A stretch of DNA of 64,000 bases. It comes from Megasphaera sp. (GTDB lineage: Bacteria; Bacillota; Negativicutes; Veillonellales; Megasphaeraceae). Below are positions 1 through 8,358 of the stretch, one piece after another. Within the stretch, counting starts at the first letter, position 1; each line of letters begins with the position of its first letter. Made by a program: the position numbers and the translations under genes. The stretch covers positions 1 through 64,000 of the forward strand of contig JALCDF010000001.1 of the NCBI GenBank assembly GCA_022641375.1, given 5' to 3'. The notes beneath the pieces were generated by a model. That model was not told the origin of the DNA, searched no databases, and worked only from the letters and a program-made list of their open reading frames with translations.

Positions 1-38
1 TAAAGTAATGAATAACTCTACAGAATGTGAGGTTAACT

Positions 39-1571
39 ATGGAAAAAATAGCCATCATCGATATGGGATCCAACTCCATCCGGTATGTTTCTATACAAAT
101 CGCCGATAATACATCGTATTCTTTTCTGAATCAGGAAAAAGAAGCGATCCGTCTGGGCCATGGGCTGAGCCAGACGGGGAGGCTCAGTGAAGCCGGCATG
201 GAGCGGGCTATGGTTTGTCTCCGCGTATACAAACATATGATGGAAGTGTCAGGCATCCATACCTGTCTGGCTGTCGCCACGGCAGCTGTCCGTAACGCTT
301 CCAATGGGTCCGAATTCTTACAACGGATCCATAAAGAAACGGGAATCCAGATGGATGTCATCACGGGAGAACGGGAAGCATACCTCGGATATCTCGGCGT
401 CATCAACACGATTGCGTTAAAAGACTGCCTGATTTTCGACTTGGGCGGTGCCAGTGTGGAACTGTCACTAGTCCATGACGGGAAAGCCCGGCATTCCATT
501 TCCATCCCCATCGGGGCTGTCACCCTGACTGAAAAATTTTCTCTCCAGGGCAATTCCGAAGAAAGCAGCCTGCAAAATTGCCTCAAGTATATCCACAAAA
601 AGATATCAGCGGTTTCCTGGCTGCAACATGTCAATATTCCCCTCGTTGGCATCGGCGGTACAGCCCGTAACTTTGCCAAGATGGACCAAAAAGCCACGAA
701 TTATGAATTATCGAAGATCCATAATTATATCCTGCCGTATCAAAATTTTGCGGACCTGTATCAGGAAATCACGACGCGGTCCGCTGCCAACCGCAAGAAA
801 ATCCCCGGCCTGTCCAAGGACCGGGCCGATCTGATTGTTGCCGGTGCCGCCGTCATCCAGACGTTGTTCTCCATTGCCGGCAGTAAAAAAATCATCGTCA
901 GCGGCTGCGGTCTGCGGGAAGGGTTATTCTTTGAATATTATCATAAGAAATATTATGACGGTGATTCCCGCGTCAACGATATCCTCGCATTCAGCATCCA
1001 TAACTTTATCGGTACCATCGGCAGCAGCTTCAATTGTGCCCATTCCACGCAGGTAGCCCGGATTACGGATATGCTCTTCGATCAGCTCCGGGATTTGCAC
1101 GGCTACGGGGACCGGGAACGCCTGTTGCTCCATACGGCAGCACAACTCCATGATATCGGCAAAATCATCAATTTCTATAACCATGCCCGTCATTCGGCAT
1201 TCATGATTGGCCATGCCTCATTGTATGGCCTGACACAGAAGGAACAAATCATTTGTGGCTTTATCGCCGGTTTCCATCACGGCATCAACCGCAAGACTTT
1301 CCGGGCCTATCGCTATGCCAATATGTGCACCCCCGAAGAATGGGATATGATCCGTAAACTCTCTACTCTCCTGGCCCTGGCCGAAGCCTCGGATATGACC
1401 TATGAACAGCTGGTCACCGATATCCATTCTACTACCGCAAAAAATGTAGTCGTCCTCGTCCTGACAACCACTCCCGGCGCTACGTATACGGCCGTGGAAT
1501 ATGAAATGAAACAACTGGAAAAACAATTCAAAAAAGAATTCGGTGCCTCTCTCCTGTTGGTATGGAAATAA
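39..1571 (+). CDS. Ppx/GppA-family phosphatase with C-terminal HD domain
   Basis: Probable exopolyphosphatase or guanosine-pentaphosphate phosphatase of the actin-like ASKHA fold. The phosphate loop DMGSNSIR is at residues 8-15 and the second loop DLGGAS lies near residue 133. A GIGGTARN segment follows near 205. The last third is an HD domain, with LHDIGK placing the H-D pair near residues 371-372. The ATG at 39 is preferred over the GTG at 27 because the GTG lies inside the ribosome binding site GTGAGG, seven bases upstream of the ATG. The length (510 aa) fits the long Ppx-HD subfamily. The cellular role is polyphosphate or (p)ppGpp turnover; which substrate is used cannot be read from the sequence. 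Confidence 0.88.
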   Translation: MEKIAIIDMGSNSIRYVSIQIADNTSYSFLNQEKEAIRLGHGLSQTGRLSEAGMERAMVCLRVYKHMMEVSGIHTCLAVATAAVRNASNGSEFLQRIHKETGIQMDVITGEREAYLGYLGVINTIALKDCLIFDLGGASVELSLVHDGKARHSISIPIGAVTLTEKFSLQGNSEESSLQNCLKYIHKKISAVSWLQHVNIPLVGIGGTARNFAKMDQKATNYELSKIHNYILPYQNFADLYQEITTRSAANRKKIPGLSKDRADLIVAGAAVIQTLFSIAGSKKIIVSGCGLREGLFFEYYHKKYYDGDSRVNDILAFSIHNFIGTIGSSFNCAHSTQVARITDMLFDQLRDLHGYGDRERLLLHTAAQLHDIGKIINFYNHARHSAFMIGHASLYGLTQKEQIICGFIAGFHHGINRKTFRAYRYANMCTPEEWDMIRKLSTLLALAEASDMTYEQLVTDIHSTTAKNVVVLVLTTTPGATYTAVEYEMKQLEKQFKKEFGASLLLVWK

Positions 1572-1590
1572 TCCGGCCCGATGATAAAAA

Positions 1591-1630
1591 CAACACTTCT
1601 CCGTTTCGACACAGAGAAGTGTTGTTTTTT
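1591..1630. terminator. bidirectional rho-independent terminator (ppx-like / thiC)
   Basis: An 11-bp perfect stem (1591-1601 with 1614-1624) has a 12-nt loop, T-run on the + side and A-run on the left side. It sits between the convergent phosphatase gene and thiC and can stop transcription in both directions. Confidence 0.85.
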
Positions 1631-1643
1631 TCTTTACAATATA

Positions 1644-2945
1644 TTACCGGATGGATACCTTTTCACCGGCAAGGATTTTCTTCATCGTCCGGGCCGGGCA
1701 CATCTTACCACACATCGTGCATGTCCCTTCACATTCCGGTTTGCTCGATTCATAGTAGTCGCGGGCTTTCTTCGGATCGATAGCCAAATCGATCATGGTA
1801 TCGAAATCGACGTTGACGCGGGCCTTGCTCATGGCGTCATCCCAATCCTGCGCACCGGGGATACCTTTGGCCAAATCCGCTGCATGGGCAGCGATGCGGG
1901 TCGCGATGATCCCGTTTTTAACATCTTCTACACTAGGCAGGCGCAGATGTTCCGCCGGGGTGACATAACACAAGAAATCCGCTCCGCAGGAAGCGGCAAT
2001 CGCGCCGCCAATGGCACTGGTAATATGATCGTATCCGGGAGCAATATCCGTAACCAATGGGCCGAGGACGTAGAACGGCGCTCCGTGGCAGAGACGTTTT
2101 TCAATCTTCATATTCGCCGCAATTTCATTGAGGACCATATGACCCGGCCCTTCGATCATGACCTGTACATTGTGTGCCCAGGCCCGTTTGGTCAATTCAC
2201 CGAGAGTAATCAATTCTTCGATCTGCGCAGCATCCGTCGCGTCATGCGTGCAGCCGGGACGGCAGGCATCGCCGAGACTCAACGTTACATCATATTTTTC
2301 GCAGATGTCGAGGAGACGGTCATAGTGTTCGTAGAACGGATTTTCTTTGCCATTCATTTCCATCCAGGCAAACAACAAGGATCCGCCGCGGGATACGACA
2401 TTGGTCAGACGGGGATTGGCTTTGATCCGTTCTGCCGTCTTGCGGTTCATACCGCAATGAATCGTCATGAAATCGACGCCGTCTTCAGCATGCTGTTCCA
2501 CGACGGAGAAAAATTCATCTTCCGTAATATCTACCAGGTCTTTATCCAGCATACCCACGGCATCATACATAGGAACCGTACCGATCATGGCCGTAGACAT
2601 GCCCACGAGCTTGCGGCGGAATTCTCTGGTCTTGCCGAAATTACTGAGGTCCATGATGGCTTCTGCTTTCATATCAATCGCGCTCTGGACTTTCTGTAAT
2701 TCTTCTTCATGATTATTGTGTTCCGGTGATACGCCGAGATTGACGTTAATTTTGGTACGGCAATTCTGTCCGACCGCTTCCGGTGACAATGCCGTATGCA
2801 GTCTGTTAGCCGGAATGGCAATCTTACCTGCGGCGATGAGTTTCATGAGGTCATCCATCCGCATGTGTTCCTTGGCTGCGACGATTTTCATCTGTGACGT
2901 GACGATGCCTTTGCGTGCTGCATCCATCTGTGTTGTGTAATCCAT
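1644..2945 (-). CDS. thiC: phosphomethylpyrimidine synthase ThiC
   Basis: Radical SAM enzyme that converts aminoimidazole ribotide to hydroxymethylpyrimidine phosphate in thiamine synthesis. Family segments are easy to see: [21 protein letters not shown] and [16 protein letters not shown] in the middle, and the C-terminal cluster motif CTMCGKMC that binds the 4Fe-4S cluster. At 433 aa it is the short bacterial form without the N-terminal extension of the E. coli enzyme. The ATG follows AGGAGG closely. It is transcribed alone from a promoter at 3214-3242 through a TPP riboswitch with an attenuator hairpin, so expression should fall when thiamine pyrophosphate is plentiful. Confidence 0.97.
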   Translation of the reverse strand: MDYTTQMDAARKGIVTSQMKIVAAKEHMRMDDLMKLIAAGKIAIPANRLHTALSPEAVGQNCRTKINVNLGVSPEHNNHEEELQKVQSAIDMKAEAIMDLSNFGKTREFRRKLVGMSTAMIGTVPMYDAVGMLDKDLVDITEDEFFSVVEQHAEDGVDFMTIHCGMNRKTAERIKANPRLTNVVSRGGSLLFAWMEMNGKENPFYEHYDRLLDICEKYDVTLSLGDACRPGCTHDATDAAQIEELITLGELTKRAWAHNVQVMIEGPGHMVLNEIAANMKIEKRLCHGAPFYVLGPLVTDIAPGYDHITSAIGGAIAASCGADFLCYVTPAEHLRLPSVEDVKNGIIATRIAAHAADLAKGIPGAQDWDDAMSKARVNVDFDTMIDLAIDPKKARDYYESSKPECEGTCTMCGKMCPARTMKKILAGEKVSIR

Positions 2946-3076
2946 TCGTACATCCTCCTAAACATATAGTAACCACTAAGTATCATTGTCCCTATCCATT
3001 GATCTGCCTGCCGATGTTCCCATCAGTAAGACAGCTCTTCCGGGGATCCGGCCCGGATGGATATGCAGACAACAAA

Positions 3077-3107
3077 AAAGCTTACCGCCGCTGAGCAGGT
3101 AAGCTTT
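3077..3107 (-). terminator. TPP-riboswitch attenuator hairpin
   Basis: A 10-bp stem (3077-3086 with 3098-3107) is followed by a T-run on the minus strand. It lies directly downstream of the TPP aptamer and about 130 nt before thiC, as expected for transcriptional attenuation. Confidence 0.85.
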
Positions 3108-3110
3108 ATA

Positions 3111-3196
3111 CTCCAGTTGCTTCCCTACGCCGGCATTACCCGTATCAGGTTAAAGGGTCGAATCTCAATTCTCTCAGCCTTGCGGCTCCCCTAGCT
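3111..3196 (-). promoter_or_regulatory. TPP riboswitch (THI element)
   Basis: On the minus strand the conserved pieces appear in order: GGGGAGCC, GGCTGAGA, ACCCTTTAACCTGAT, then GGGTAATGCCGGCGTAGGGA. This is the TPP aptamer core. It is followed by the terminator at 3077-3107 and then thiC. Confidence 0.96.
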
Positions 3197-3213
3197 TCTA
3201 TTCATCTTTGTTC

Positions 3214-3242
3214 ATTATAGTACTTTCACAGTTTAAATGCAA
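3214..3242 (-). promoter_or_regulatory. thiC promoter
   Basis: Minus-strand TTGCAT (3242-3237) and TATAAT (3219-3214) are 17 bp apart. Transcription would begin just before the TPP aptamer. Confidence 0.75.
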
Positions 3243-3246
3243 TGTA

Positions 3247-3430
3247 GAAAAGGCAGTTACATTCGTTGTTGGTTGTTGGTTGTTAGTTGTTGTTGTTCGT
3301 TGTTGGTTCTTTGAAAGGCGGTTCTTAAAAAATCACTTTTTCTTTATAAGAACCAAGAACTGCCTTTACAACAACCAATAACTGCCCTTCCAACAACCAA
3401 TAACCGCCTTTACAACAACCAACAACTACT
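3247..3430. repeat. CAACAACC-rich repeat cluster with inverted arms
   Basis: Three 22-bp direct repeats lie at 3355-3376, 3377-3398 and 3399-3420, with the pattern AAYAACYGCCYTTMCAACAACC and a partial fourth copy running into the stop codon of the ThiF/MoeB gene. The left half (3264-3325) holds degenerate copies in the opposite orientation. The two halves are joined by a hairpin in which AAAGGCGGTTCTT around 3315 faces AAGAACTGCCTTT at 3356-3368. It could end transcription of the upstream gene, or be a dispersed miniature repeat. Confidence 0.7.
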
Positions 3431-4214
3431 TTAAATCCGCCAATTTCGTAATAGACGGCGTATCACCGCAGACTGCACAGTGGCTGTTGCGATTGATGTT
3501 TATTTTGCGCATTTCCATGGTAAGGCCATCGTAAATCAGCATACTTCCCGTCAACAGCTGTCCTATGCCCAACACATACTTCACGGCTTCCGTCGCCTGG
3601 ATCGTACCGATAGTACCTGCCGCGGCGCCGAAAACCCCCACTTCTTTAGCAGACGGTACGTCCCCTTCCGGCGGCAGCGTCTCGAAAACACAGCGATAAC
3701 AGGGGCCCTGTCTGGGAACATAGGTCATGGTCTGGCCGCCGAAACGGATGACACCGCCATGAGAAAACGGTTTATGCAACAACACGCAGGCATCATTGAT
3801 CAAAAATTTTGCCGGGAAATTATCCGTGCAATCGATGACAAAATCATAGTCACGATCCCGGATAATATCAGCGATGGTATGAGAATCGATATATTCATGA
3901 TAAGGGATGATACTGACATCCGGATTAAGCTGGCCAATCCGTTCCCGGGCCGACACTACTTTGGCCGTCCCGACAGCCGGCATAGAATGGATAATCTGAC
4001 GCTGCAGATTAGATACGTCGACGACATCATTGTCGATGATGCCGATAGTCCCCATACCTGCCGCCCCTAAATACAGTATGGCCGGCGATCCCAGGCCGCC
4101 GGCACCGATGACCAGTACCTTACTTTGCAATAATTTTTCCTGCCCGGTCCGGCCTATCTCTTTCAATACCAGATGACGGCCATATCGTTCTTCCTGTTTC
4201 TCTGTCAATGCCAT
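3426..4214 (-). CDS. ThiF/MoeB/HesA-family adenylyltransferase
   Basis: E1-like enzyme that adenylates the C-terminal glycine of a ubiquitin-like sulfur carrier (ThiS or MoaD). The N-terminal nucleotide fold shows GAGGLGSPAILYLGAAG, followed by DNDVVDVSNLQRQIIH, which is diagnostic of the family. Zinc-binding pairs CYRC and CAVC lie in the C-terminal half. At 262 aa it is the single-domain form without rhodanese. The nearby thiC suggests thiamine synthesis (ThiF), but no ThiS, ThiG or ThiH is present, so MoeB-type work in molybdopterin synthesis is equally possible. The ATG has AGGAGG nine bases upstream. Its stop codon lies inside a repeat cluster. Confidence 0.9.
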   Translation of the reverse strand: MALTEKQEERYGRHLVLKEIGRTGQEKLLQSKVLVIGAGGLGSPAILYLGAAGMGTIGIIDNDVVDVSNLQRQIIHSMPAVGTAKVVSARERIGQLNPDVSIIPYHEYIDSHTIADIIRDRDYDFVIDCTDNFPAKFLINDACVLLHKPFSHGGVIRFGGQTMTYVPRQGPCYRCVFETLPPEGDVPSAKEVGVFGAAAGTIGTIQATEAVKYVLGIGQLLTGSMLIYDGLTMEMRKININRNSHCAVCGDTPSITKLADLK

Positions 4215-4353
4215 GATATCTATCCTCCTGCTCTGTCTCCTTAATCTATACTGAAATGGTAAGCTATCGTGCTGGATTTGTCAAGAGTCATCGAAAAGAA
4301 ATGTACTTTCATGATATAATAACAAAGAAATATATATTGATCAGGAGGTTTGT

Positions 4354-5133
4354 ATGGAAAATATATGTATCGGCATTGCCATCCCGTTCCTGGGCACTGC
4401 GTTGGGAGCAGCTTGCGTATATGCGTTAAAAGAAGAAATCAGTCCGCTGCACATCCGCGGCCTGTCCGGCTTTGCCGCCGGCGTCATGGTAGCCGCTGCC
4501 ATATGGAGCCTGCTGATTCCATCTATGGAAGAATCGGCGGACCTGGGCACCTGGGCATTCGTCCCCGCCGTCATCGGTTTTTGGCTGGGCATCCTGATGC
4601 TCATTTGCTTCGACCATATTATCCCCCATCTTCATCTGGGCAGTGACACGCCGGAAGGACCGCGCAGCCGACTGGCCAAGACAACGATGCTGGTCCTGGC
4701 TGTTACCTTGCATAACATTCCCGAAGGCATGGCCGTCGGCGTCGTATTCGCCGGCTGGCTGTCGGGGCAGGAAGGCATTTCTCTGGCCGGTGCCATGGCC
4801 TTGTCCATCGGTATCGCAATTCAAAACTTTCCCGAAGGGGCTATCGTCTCCATGCCATTGGTCACCAACGGATACAGCCGCTTCAAAGCCTGCGGCGCCG
4901 GCATCCTGTCCGGTGCGGTGGAACCGCTTGGTGCGGTCATCACCATCCTTCTCACCAGTCTGGTCGTTCCTATTCTGCCCTATCTCCTCAGTTTTGCTGC
5001 CGGAGCGATGATGTATGTCGTCGTCGAAGAACTGATACCGGAAATGGCAGCCGGCGAACATTCTCACATCGGTCCCCTCTCCTTTGCCGTCGGTTTCACC
5101 CTGATGATGGCACTGGACGTCGCCTTGGGCTGA
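4354..5133 (+). CDS. ZIP-family metal transporter
   Basis: Integral inner-membrane divalent metal transporter (zinc, perhaps iron or manganese). Eight hydrophobic segments can be drawn. Signature motifs are HNIPEGMAVGV in TM4 and NFPEGAIVSMPL in TM5, which supply the His, Asn, Pro and Glu residues of the binuclear metal site. The length of 259 aa is typical. The start follows CAGGAGG by seven bases. It is divergent from the ThiF/MoeB gene and ends in a strong terminator, so it is probably monocistronic. Confidence 0.93.
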   Translation: MENICIGIAIPFLGTALGAACVYALKEEISPLHIRGLSGFAAGVMVAAAIWSLLIPSMEESADLGTWAFVPAVIGFWLGILMLICFDHIIPHLHLGSDTPEGPRSRLAKTTMLVLAVTLHNIPEGMAVGVVFAGWLSGQEGISLAGAMALSIGIAIQNFPEGAIVSMPLVTNGYSRFKACGAGILSGAVEPLGAVITILLTSLVVPILPYLLSFAAGAMMYVVVEELIPEMAAGEHSHIGPLSFAVGFTLMMALDVALG

Positions 5134-5150
5134 TTTTGATTATCCCGAAA

Positions 5151-5193
5151 AAAAGACGATACCTGCGGTCTTCCACACGGTATCGTCTTTTTA
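5151..5193. terminator. bidirectional terminator (ZIP / lactate oxidase)
   Basis: A perfect 13-bp stem (5151-5163 with 5179-5191) has a 15-nt loop and flanking A and T runs. It separates two convergent genes. Confidence 0.88.
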
Positions 5194-5231
5194 TCATGTA
5201 TACAATTATACAATTGCTGAAAGGTATGTTC

Positions 5232-6647
5232 CTACATGCTGGCTACATCGATCACTTTACCCGGATTCATGATATTATTCGGATCCAGTGCCTTTTTAAT
5301 GGCCGCAATCATCTTTAATTCACCTGCCGGCGTGCATTTGGCAAATTCTTCGACTTTTTTGAATCCGATACCATGTTCACCAGACATCTTGCCACCCAAT
5401 GCATAGACACGGGGGAACAAATCGGCATGGAATGCTTTGATTTTTTCATACCATTCTTTTGGTGACATTCCGTTGCGGTTCAGTGGCAGCACATGGATAT
5501 TGCCATCACCGATATGTGCTACGGTGACACAATATAGATCGTATTTTTCACGAAGTTCCGGGATTTGTTTGGTGATAGCGGGAATCTTATCCAGCGGTAC
5601 GACGAAATCTTCGGTCTGGAACATCTTGTCTACGTCACGGGCTGCTTCCGCAAACTGTTTGCGGACTTTCCAAATCCGTTTATCCGCTTCGAATTCATCG
5701 ACGGAGCCATTTGCTTCTGCCAAATCGCAAAGTTTTTCCATTTTATTATCCAGGTCGTTTTCATTGAAGGCTTCCACGGTCACGATGACGTAATCACAGC
5801 CGTCGGCAACATGGGGCATGGTCATATCCAGGAATTTACAAGTCATGACCAGGGCTTCATTGTCCATGAATTCAATGCTCGTCGGATCAATGCCGGCCTT
5901 GAGGATTTTATTCGGCAGTGCAAACGCTTCTTCATCGCTGTTGAACACACAAACCATATTGAAATTATACGGCGGCAGCGGACGGAGCTTGACTGTCACT
6001 TCCGTAATGATGCCCAGGATTCCTTCGGAACCGGCCATCAATTGTTCCAGACAAAGACCGGTGGAACATTTTTGCAGGCGGGCACCGACATCGACGATAT
6101 CACCGGTAGGCGTAACGACTTTCAGGCTGTAAATCTGATTGCGCGTCGTGCCGTATTTGACAGCTTTATTGCCGCCGGCATTGTTCGCTACATTGCCGCC
6201 GATCTGACAGCTTTCGGAACTGGACGGGTCGCCGGCATAGAGCAGATTATGTTTCCGTGCTTCTTCCTGGAGCTGTCCCGTATATACGCCGGTCTGACAA
6301 ACAGCGTACATGTTATCGGCATCGAATTCCAAGATCTGATTCATCCGTTGCAATTCGACGACGATGCCATGATATACCGGAATCGCACCACAGGCAACGC
6401 CGGAACCGGCTGACCGGGGTGTAATCGGTACCAGATACTGATTAGCCAATTTGACGATTTGGGCCACTTCTTCTGTTGTTCCCGGAAATACAACGACTTC
6501 CGGCTTACGGAAATAATATGAATTTCCTTCTTCATCGGTCTGATATTTTTCCAAACATTCTGCGTCGGTCTTGACGTGTTTTTCCCCTAATGCATTCCGT
6601 AAATCATCTAACAATTCTTCCGTTACCGGATTAAATTTTGCTGTCAT
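5232..6647 (-). CDS. FAD-linked D-lactate/glycolate oxidase (GlcD-type)
   Basis: Flavoprotein oxidising a 2-hydroxy acid to a 2-oxo acid. The N-terminal PCMH FAD-binding domain includes PRSAGSGVACGAIP and the stretch around residues 140-165 with SSSESCQIGGNVANNAGGNKAVKYG split across the FAD site. The C-terminal cap has AHIGDGNIHV, the HxGDGNxH signature, and the terminal GEHGIGFKK loop. The length (471 aa) matches family members that pass electrons to an Etf, and etfBA lies 24 kb away. D-lactate is the likely substrate in a lactate-using Negativicute; glycolate cannot be excluded. It is transcribed alone, with AAGGGG before the ATG. Confidence 0.9.
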   Translation of the reverse strand: MTAKFNPVTEELLDDLRNALGEKHVKTDAECLEKYQTDEEGNSYYFRKPEVVVFPGTTEEVAQIVKLANQYLVPITPRSAGSGVACGAIPVYHGIVVELQRMNQILEFDADNMYAVCQTGVYTGQLQEEARKHNLLYAGDPSSSESCQIGGNVANNAGGNKAVKYGTTRNQIYSLKVVTPTGDIVDVGARLQKCSTGLCLEQLMAGSEGILGIITEVTVKLRPLPPYNFNMVCVFNSDEEAFALPNKILKAGIDPTSIEFMDNEALVMTCKFLDMTMPHVADGCDYVIVTVEAFNENDLDNKMEKLCDLAEANGSVDEFEADKRIWKVRKQFAEAARDVDKMFQTEDFVVPLDKIPAITKQIPELREKYDLYCVTVAHIGDGNIHVLPLNRNGMSPKEWYEKIKAFHADLFPRVYALGGKMSGEHGIGFKKVEEFAKCTPAGELKMIAAIKKALDPNNIMNPGKVIDVASM

Positions 6648-6700
6648 AACAGCAACCCCTTCTTTCCCTATCTACTCATATCTTTCAACCGGCTGTGCAG

Positions 6701-6714
6701 TCACTTCAAAGTGA
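6701..6714 (-). promoter_or_regulatory. operator-like palindrome in the lactate oxidase leader
   Basis: Perfect 6-bp arms TCACTT and AAGTGA around a 2-bp centre lie just downstream of the predicted -10 box. The position suits a repressor site; the regulator is unknown. Confidence 0.45.
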
Positions 6715-6722
6715 TTGACGCT

Positions 6723-6750
6723 AGTATAACACAAAGGCATGGGTTGTAAA
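6723..6750 (-). promoter_or_regulatory. promoter of the lactate/glycolate oxidase gene
   Basis: Minus-strand TTTACA (6750-6745) and TATACT (6728-6723) are separated by 16 bp. The rest of the gap up to the tRNA promoter (6751-6925) is AT-rich; apart from a 14-bp palindrome, ATAATCATGATTAT at 6845-6858, nothing recognisable is seen in it. Confidence 0.6.
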
Positions 6751-6925
6751 GGGCGCTGTTTTCCGTTTTTTAACTATTATTTTTATTTATGAGCATGATA
6801 TCGTGGTTGTTTCCTAATAGTTTTACGTTTTACGGAATATTTCAATAATCATGATTATATTATTTCAGTATATGCATCTATTCTTTATAAGAATGAAATG
6901 AGAAAATACTTACCCGTGTTTTCTC

Positions 6926-6953
6926 TTGCAAATCCCTCCCGATATTGTATAAT
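6926..6953 (+). promoter_or_regulatory. tRNA-Ala promoter
   Basis: TTGCAA (6926-6931) and TATAAT (6948-6953) are 16 bp apart, and the tRNA begins 20 bp further on. Confidence 0.75.
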
Positions 6954-6972
6954 AGATGTTGTATTGTTGCAT

Positions 6973-7048
6973 GGGGATGTAGCTCAGCTGGGAGAGCGTT
7001 CGGTTCGCATCCGAGAGGTCGAGGGTTCAAGCCCCTTCATCTCCACCA
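6973..7048 (+). tRNA. tRNA-Ala, anticodon CGC
   Basis: A complete 76-nt cloverleaf with encoded CCA. The acceptor stem GGGGATG pairs with CATCTCC and contains the G3:U70 pair that marks alanine tRNAs. The D stem is GCTC/GAGC. The anticodon loop TTCGCAT carries CGC and reads GCG. The T arm has GGTTCAAGC. It is a single gene with its own promoter. Confidence 0.97.
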
Positions 7049-7066
7049 TAAAATAATATCAGATTT

Positions 7067-7124
7067 AAAAATACTCCCTCTCGGAACACGCAGGTAAATG
7101 CATGTTCCGAGAGGGAGTATTTTA
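7067..7124. terminator. long terminator hairpin (tRNA-Ala / lytic transglycosylase)
   Basis: A stem of about 21 bp (7068-7088 with 7103-7123) lies between the tRNA and the convergent transglycosylase gene. The T-run is short on both strands. Confidence 0.75.
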
Positions 7125-7135
7125 TATGCCTGAAC

Positions 7136-7831
7136 TTATTTCCGGGTCCAGGTCTTCTGTGTCATGTGATGACTGGTCTGTTTCTGCGTCAAAGTTGCCT
7201 TTTTCTGATCATCCCATTCTTTCAAACTGGGGAATACAGTTGCTTTTTTCGCGATGGCCTTGGACGGACCGCCATACGAAAAACCGTTGGATTCACGGCC
7301 GGCCAGTTTCCAGATATCGCTGCGCGTCTGTTCGACAGTCCGGACATAATTCATCGTTTCACTATAATTCGGTACACCACGGGCTCTGTCAACAGCACCG
7401 GGGCCGGCATTATAGGCCGCTTCCGCATACAAGAACGGTTTATCCCAGGTCTTATACCGATCTATCATCTGACCCAGATATTTGACACCACCGATAATAT
7501 TTTCTTTCCGGTTATACGGATTGACACTGAGCATAGCCGCCGTATCGGGCATAAGCTGAGCAATGCCAACAGCACCTACACTGGAACGGGATGAATTATC
7601 GAAATGACTTTCCGTCGTAAATACAGCTGCCGCCAAAATGGGATCTACCTTATAGGTATAGGACGCATCACAAATTTCCTGGGCAATCGAAGCCGCTTCC
7701 GGTTCATTGCTCACATATTTGCCAACTTGTACCAAAACCATTTCTTCCGGCGAAATCGCCTGGGCCTGCATGACCGCAGCGGCCATCATACATATCAACG
7801 CGGTTTTTCTCAGTAATTTTTTCCCTATCAT
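7136..7831 (-). CDS. exported lytic transglycosylase (SLT domain)
   Basis: Peptidoglycan-cleaving enzyme acting outside the inner membrane. A signal peptide covers about residues 1-26 (KK then a hydrophobic run ending MQAQA). The SLT domain follows, with the catalytic glutamate in TTESHF and the downstream GAVGIAQLMPDTA motif typical of Slt70/MltC-type enzymes. The AYNAGPGAV segment closes the active site. The C-terminal 40 residues are charged and low in complexity. The length is 231 aa. It stands alone between two terminators. Confidence 0.92.
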   Translation of the reverse strand: MIGKKLLRKTALICMMAAAVMQAQAISPEEMVLVQVGKYVSNEPEAASIAQEICDASYTYKVDPILAAAVFTTESHFDNSSRSSVGAVGIAQLMPDTAAMLSVNPYNRKENIIGGVKYLGQMIDRYKTWDKPFLYAEAAYNAGPGAVDRARGVPNYSETMNYVRTVEQTRSDIWKLAGRESNGFSYGGPSKAIAKKATVFPSLKEWDDQKKATLTQKQTSHHMTQKTWTRK

Positions 7832-7861
7832 ATATACAATCCTTTCTGTGTAATACCGACA

Positions 7862-7894
7862 TAAAAAAGCCAGACATACGTGCCGGCTTTTTTT
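7862..7894. terminator. bidirectional terminator
   Basis: AAAAAGCC faces GGCTTTTTTT across an imperfect stem with loop TACG. It lies between the transglycosylase start and the TIGR04076-like gene and reads as a terminator for the latter. Confidence 0.65.
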
Positions 7895-7980
7895 GTTTTT
7901 TCTATATTGTCTTTATTATACCACATCGTTTACATCAGATTAAGGGACCCATGTATATTTTTTTTGCAATTCATGTCGCA

Positions 7981-8226
7981 TCATTCTATTTTTGTCACTT
8001 GAAAAATGACTTTTTCATCGCAGTCAGGACACTGTACAGGCGATTCCCAAACCGCTCCCTGCCGGCCGGCAAACACATACGGATACAAGGCCTGCAGTGC
8101 TGTCATACATAACGGTGCCGAGGCTTCTTTATCGATTACGGGGCCGTCAAAAACGATTTCATCACTGGGTTTGTACAAATCACACTGCGACTGTATTACG
8201 ACTAATTTTATTTTGTTGACATCCAT
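7981..8226 (-). CDS. TIGR04076-like small protein
   Basis: An 81-aa protein that resembles the TIGR04076 family: an N-terminal VVIQSQCDLYKPSDE segment, a central CMTALQALYPYV stretch and a C-terminal CPDC pair before a beta strand. The function of the family is not known; the CXXC pair suggests metal binding. The ATG at 8226 is chosen because AGGAAGG lies just upstream. A longer frame to 8280 starts in a poly-A region without a ribosome binding site. Confidence 0.7.
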   Translation of the reverse strand: MDVNKIKLVVIQSQCDLYKPSDEIVFDGPVIDKEASAPLCMTALQALYPYVFAGRQGAVWESPVQCPDCDEKVIFQVTKIE

Positions 8227-8275
8227 ACTATCCTTCCTCTCTCCATCCCATATCAAAGAAAAAATAAAAGAAAAA

Positions 8276-8313
8276 AACAACGGCGCTGTCCCACAAGGGA
8301 TAACGCCGTTGTT
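8276..8313 (-). terminator. terminator of the RND operon
   Basis: A 10-bp stem (8276-8285 with 8304-8313) is followed by seven T on the minus strand. It lies 45 bp after the RND pump stop codon. Confidence 0.85.
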
Positions 8314-8358
8314 ATCATATATAGTATATCACGGAATCGGAACACTTGGCAATATCCA

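Noticed and set aside
1581..2699. Long open frame on the plus strand opposite thiC
   Set aside because: It is the antisense shadow of thiC. It has no ribosome binding site and shows no recognisable domain.
3355..3420. CRISPR-like array
   Set aside because: The 22-bp units are directly adjacent with no spacers, there are no cas genes, and the sequence is low in complexity.
6973..7048. tRNA-Ala as an attachment site for an integrated element
   Set aside because: There is no integrase gene and no repeat of the tRNA 3' end nearby. The flanking genes are ordinary chromosomal ones.
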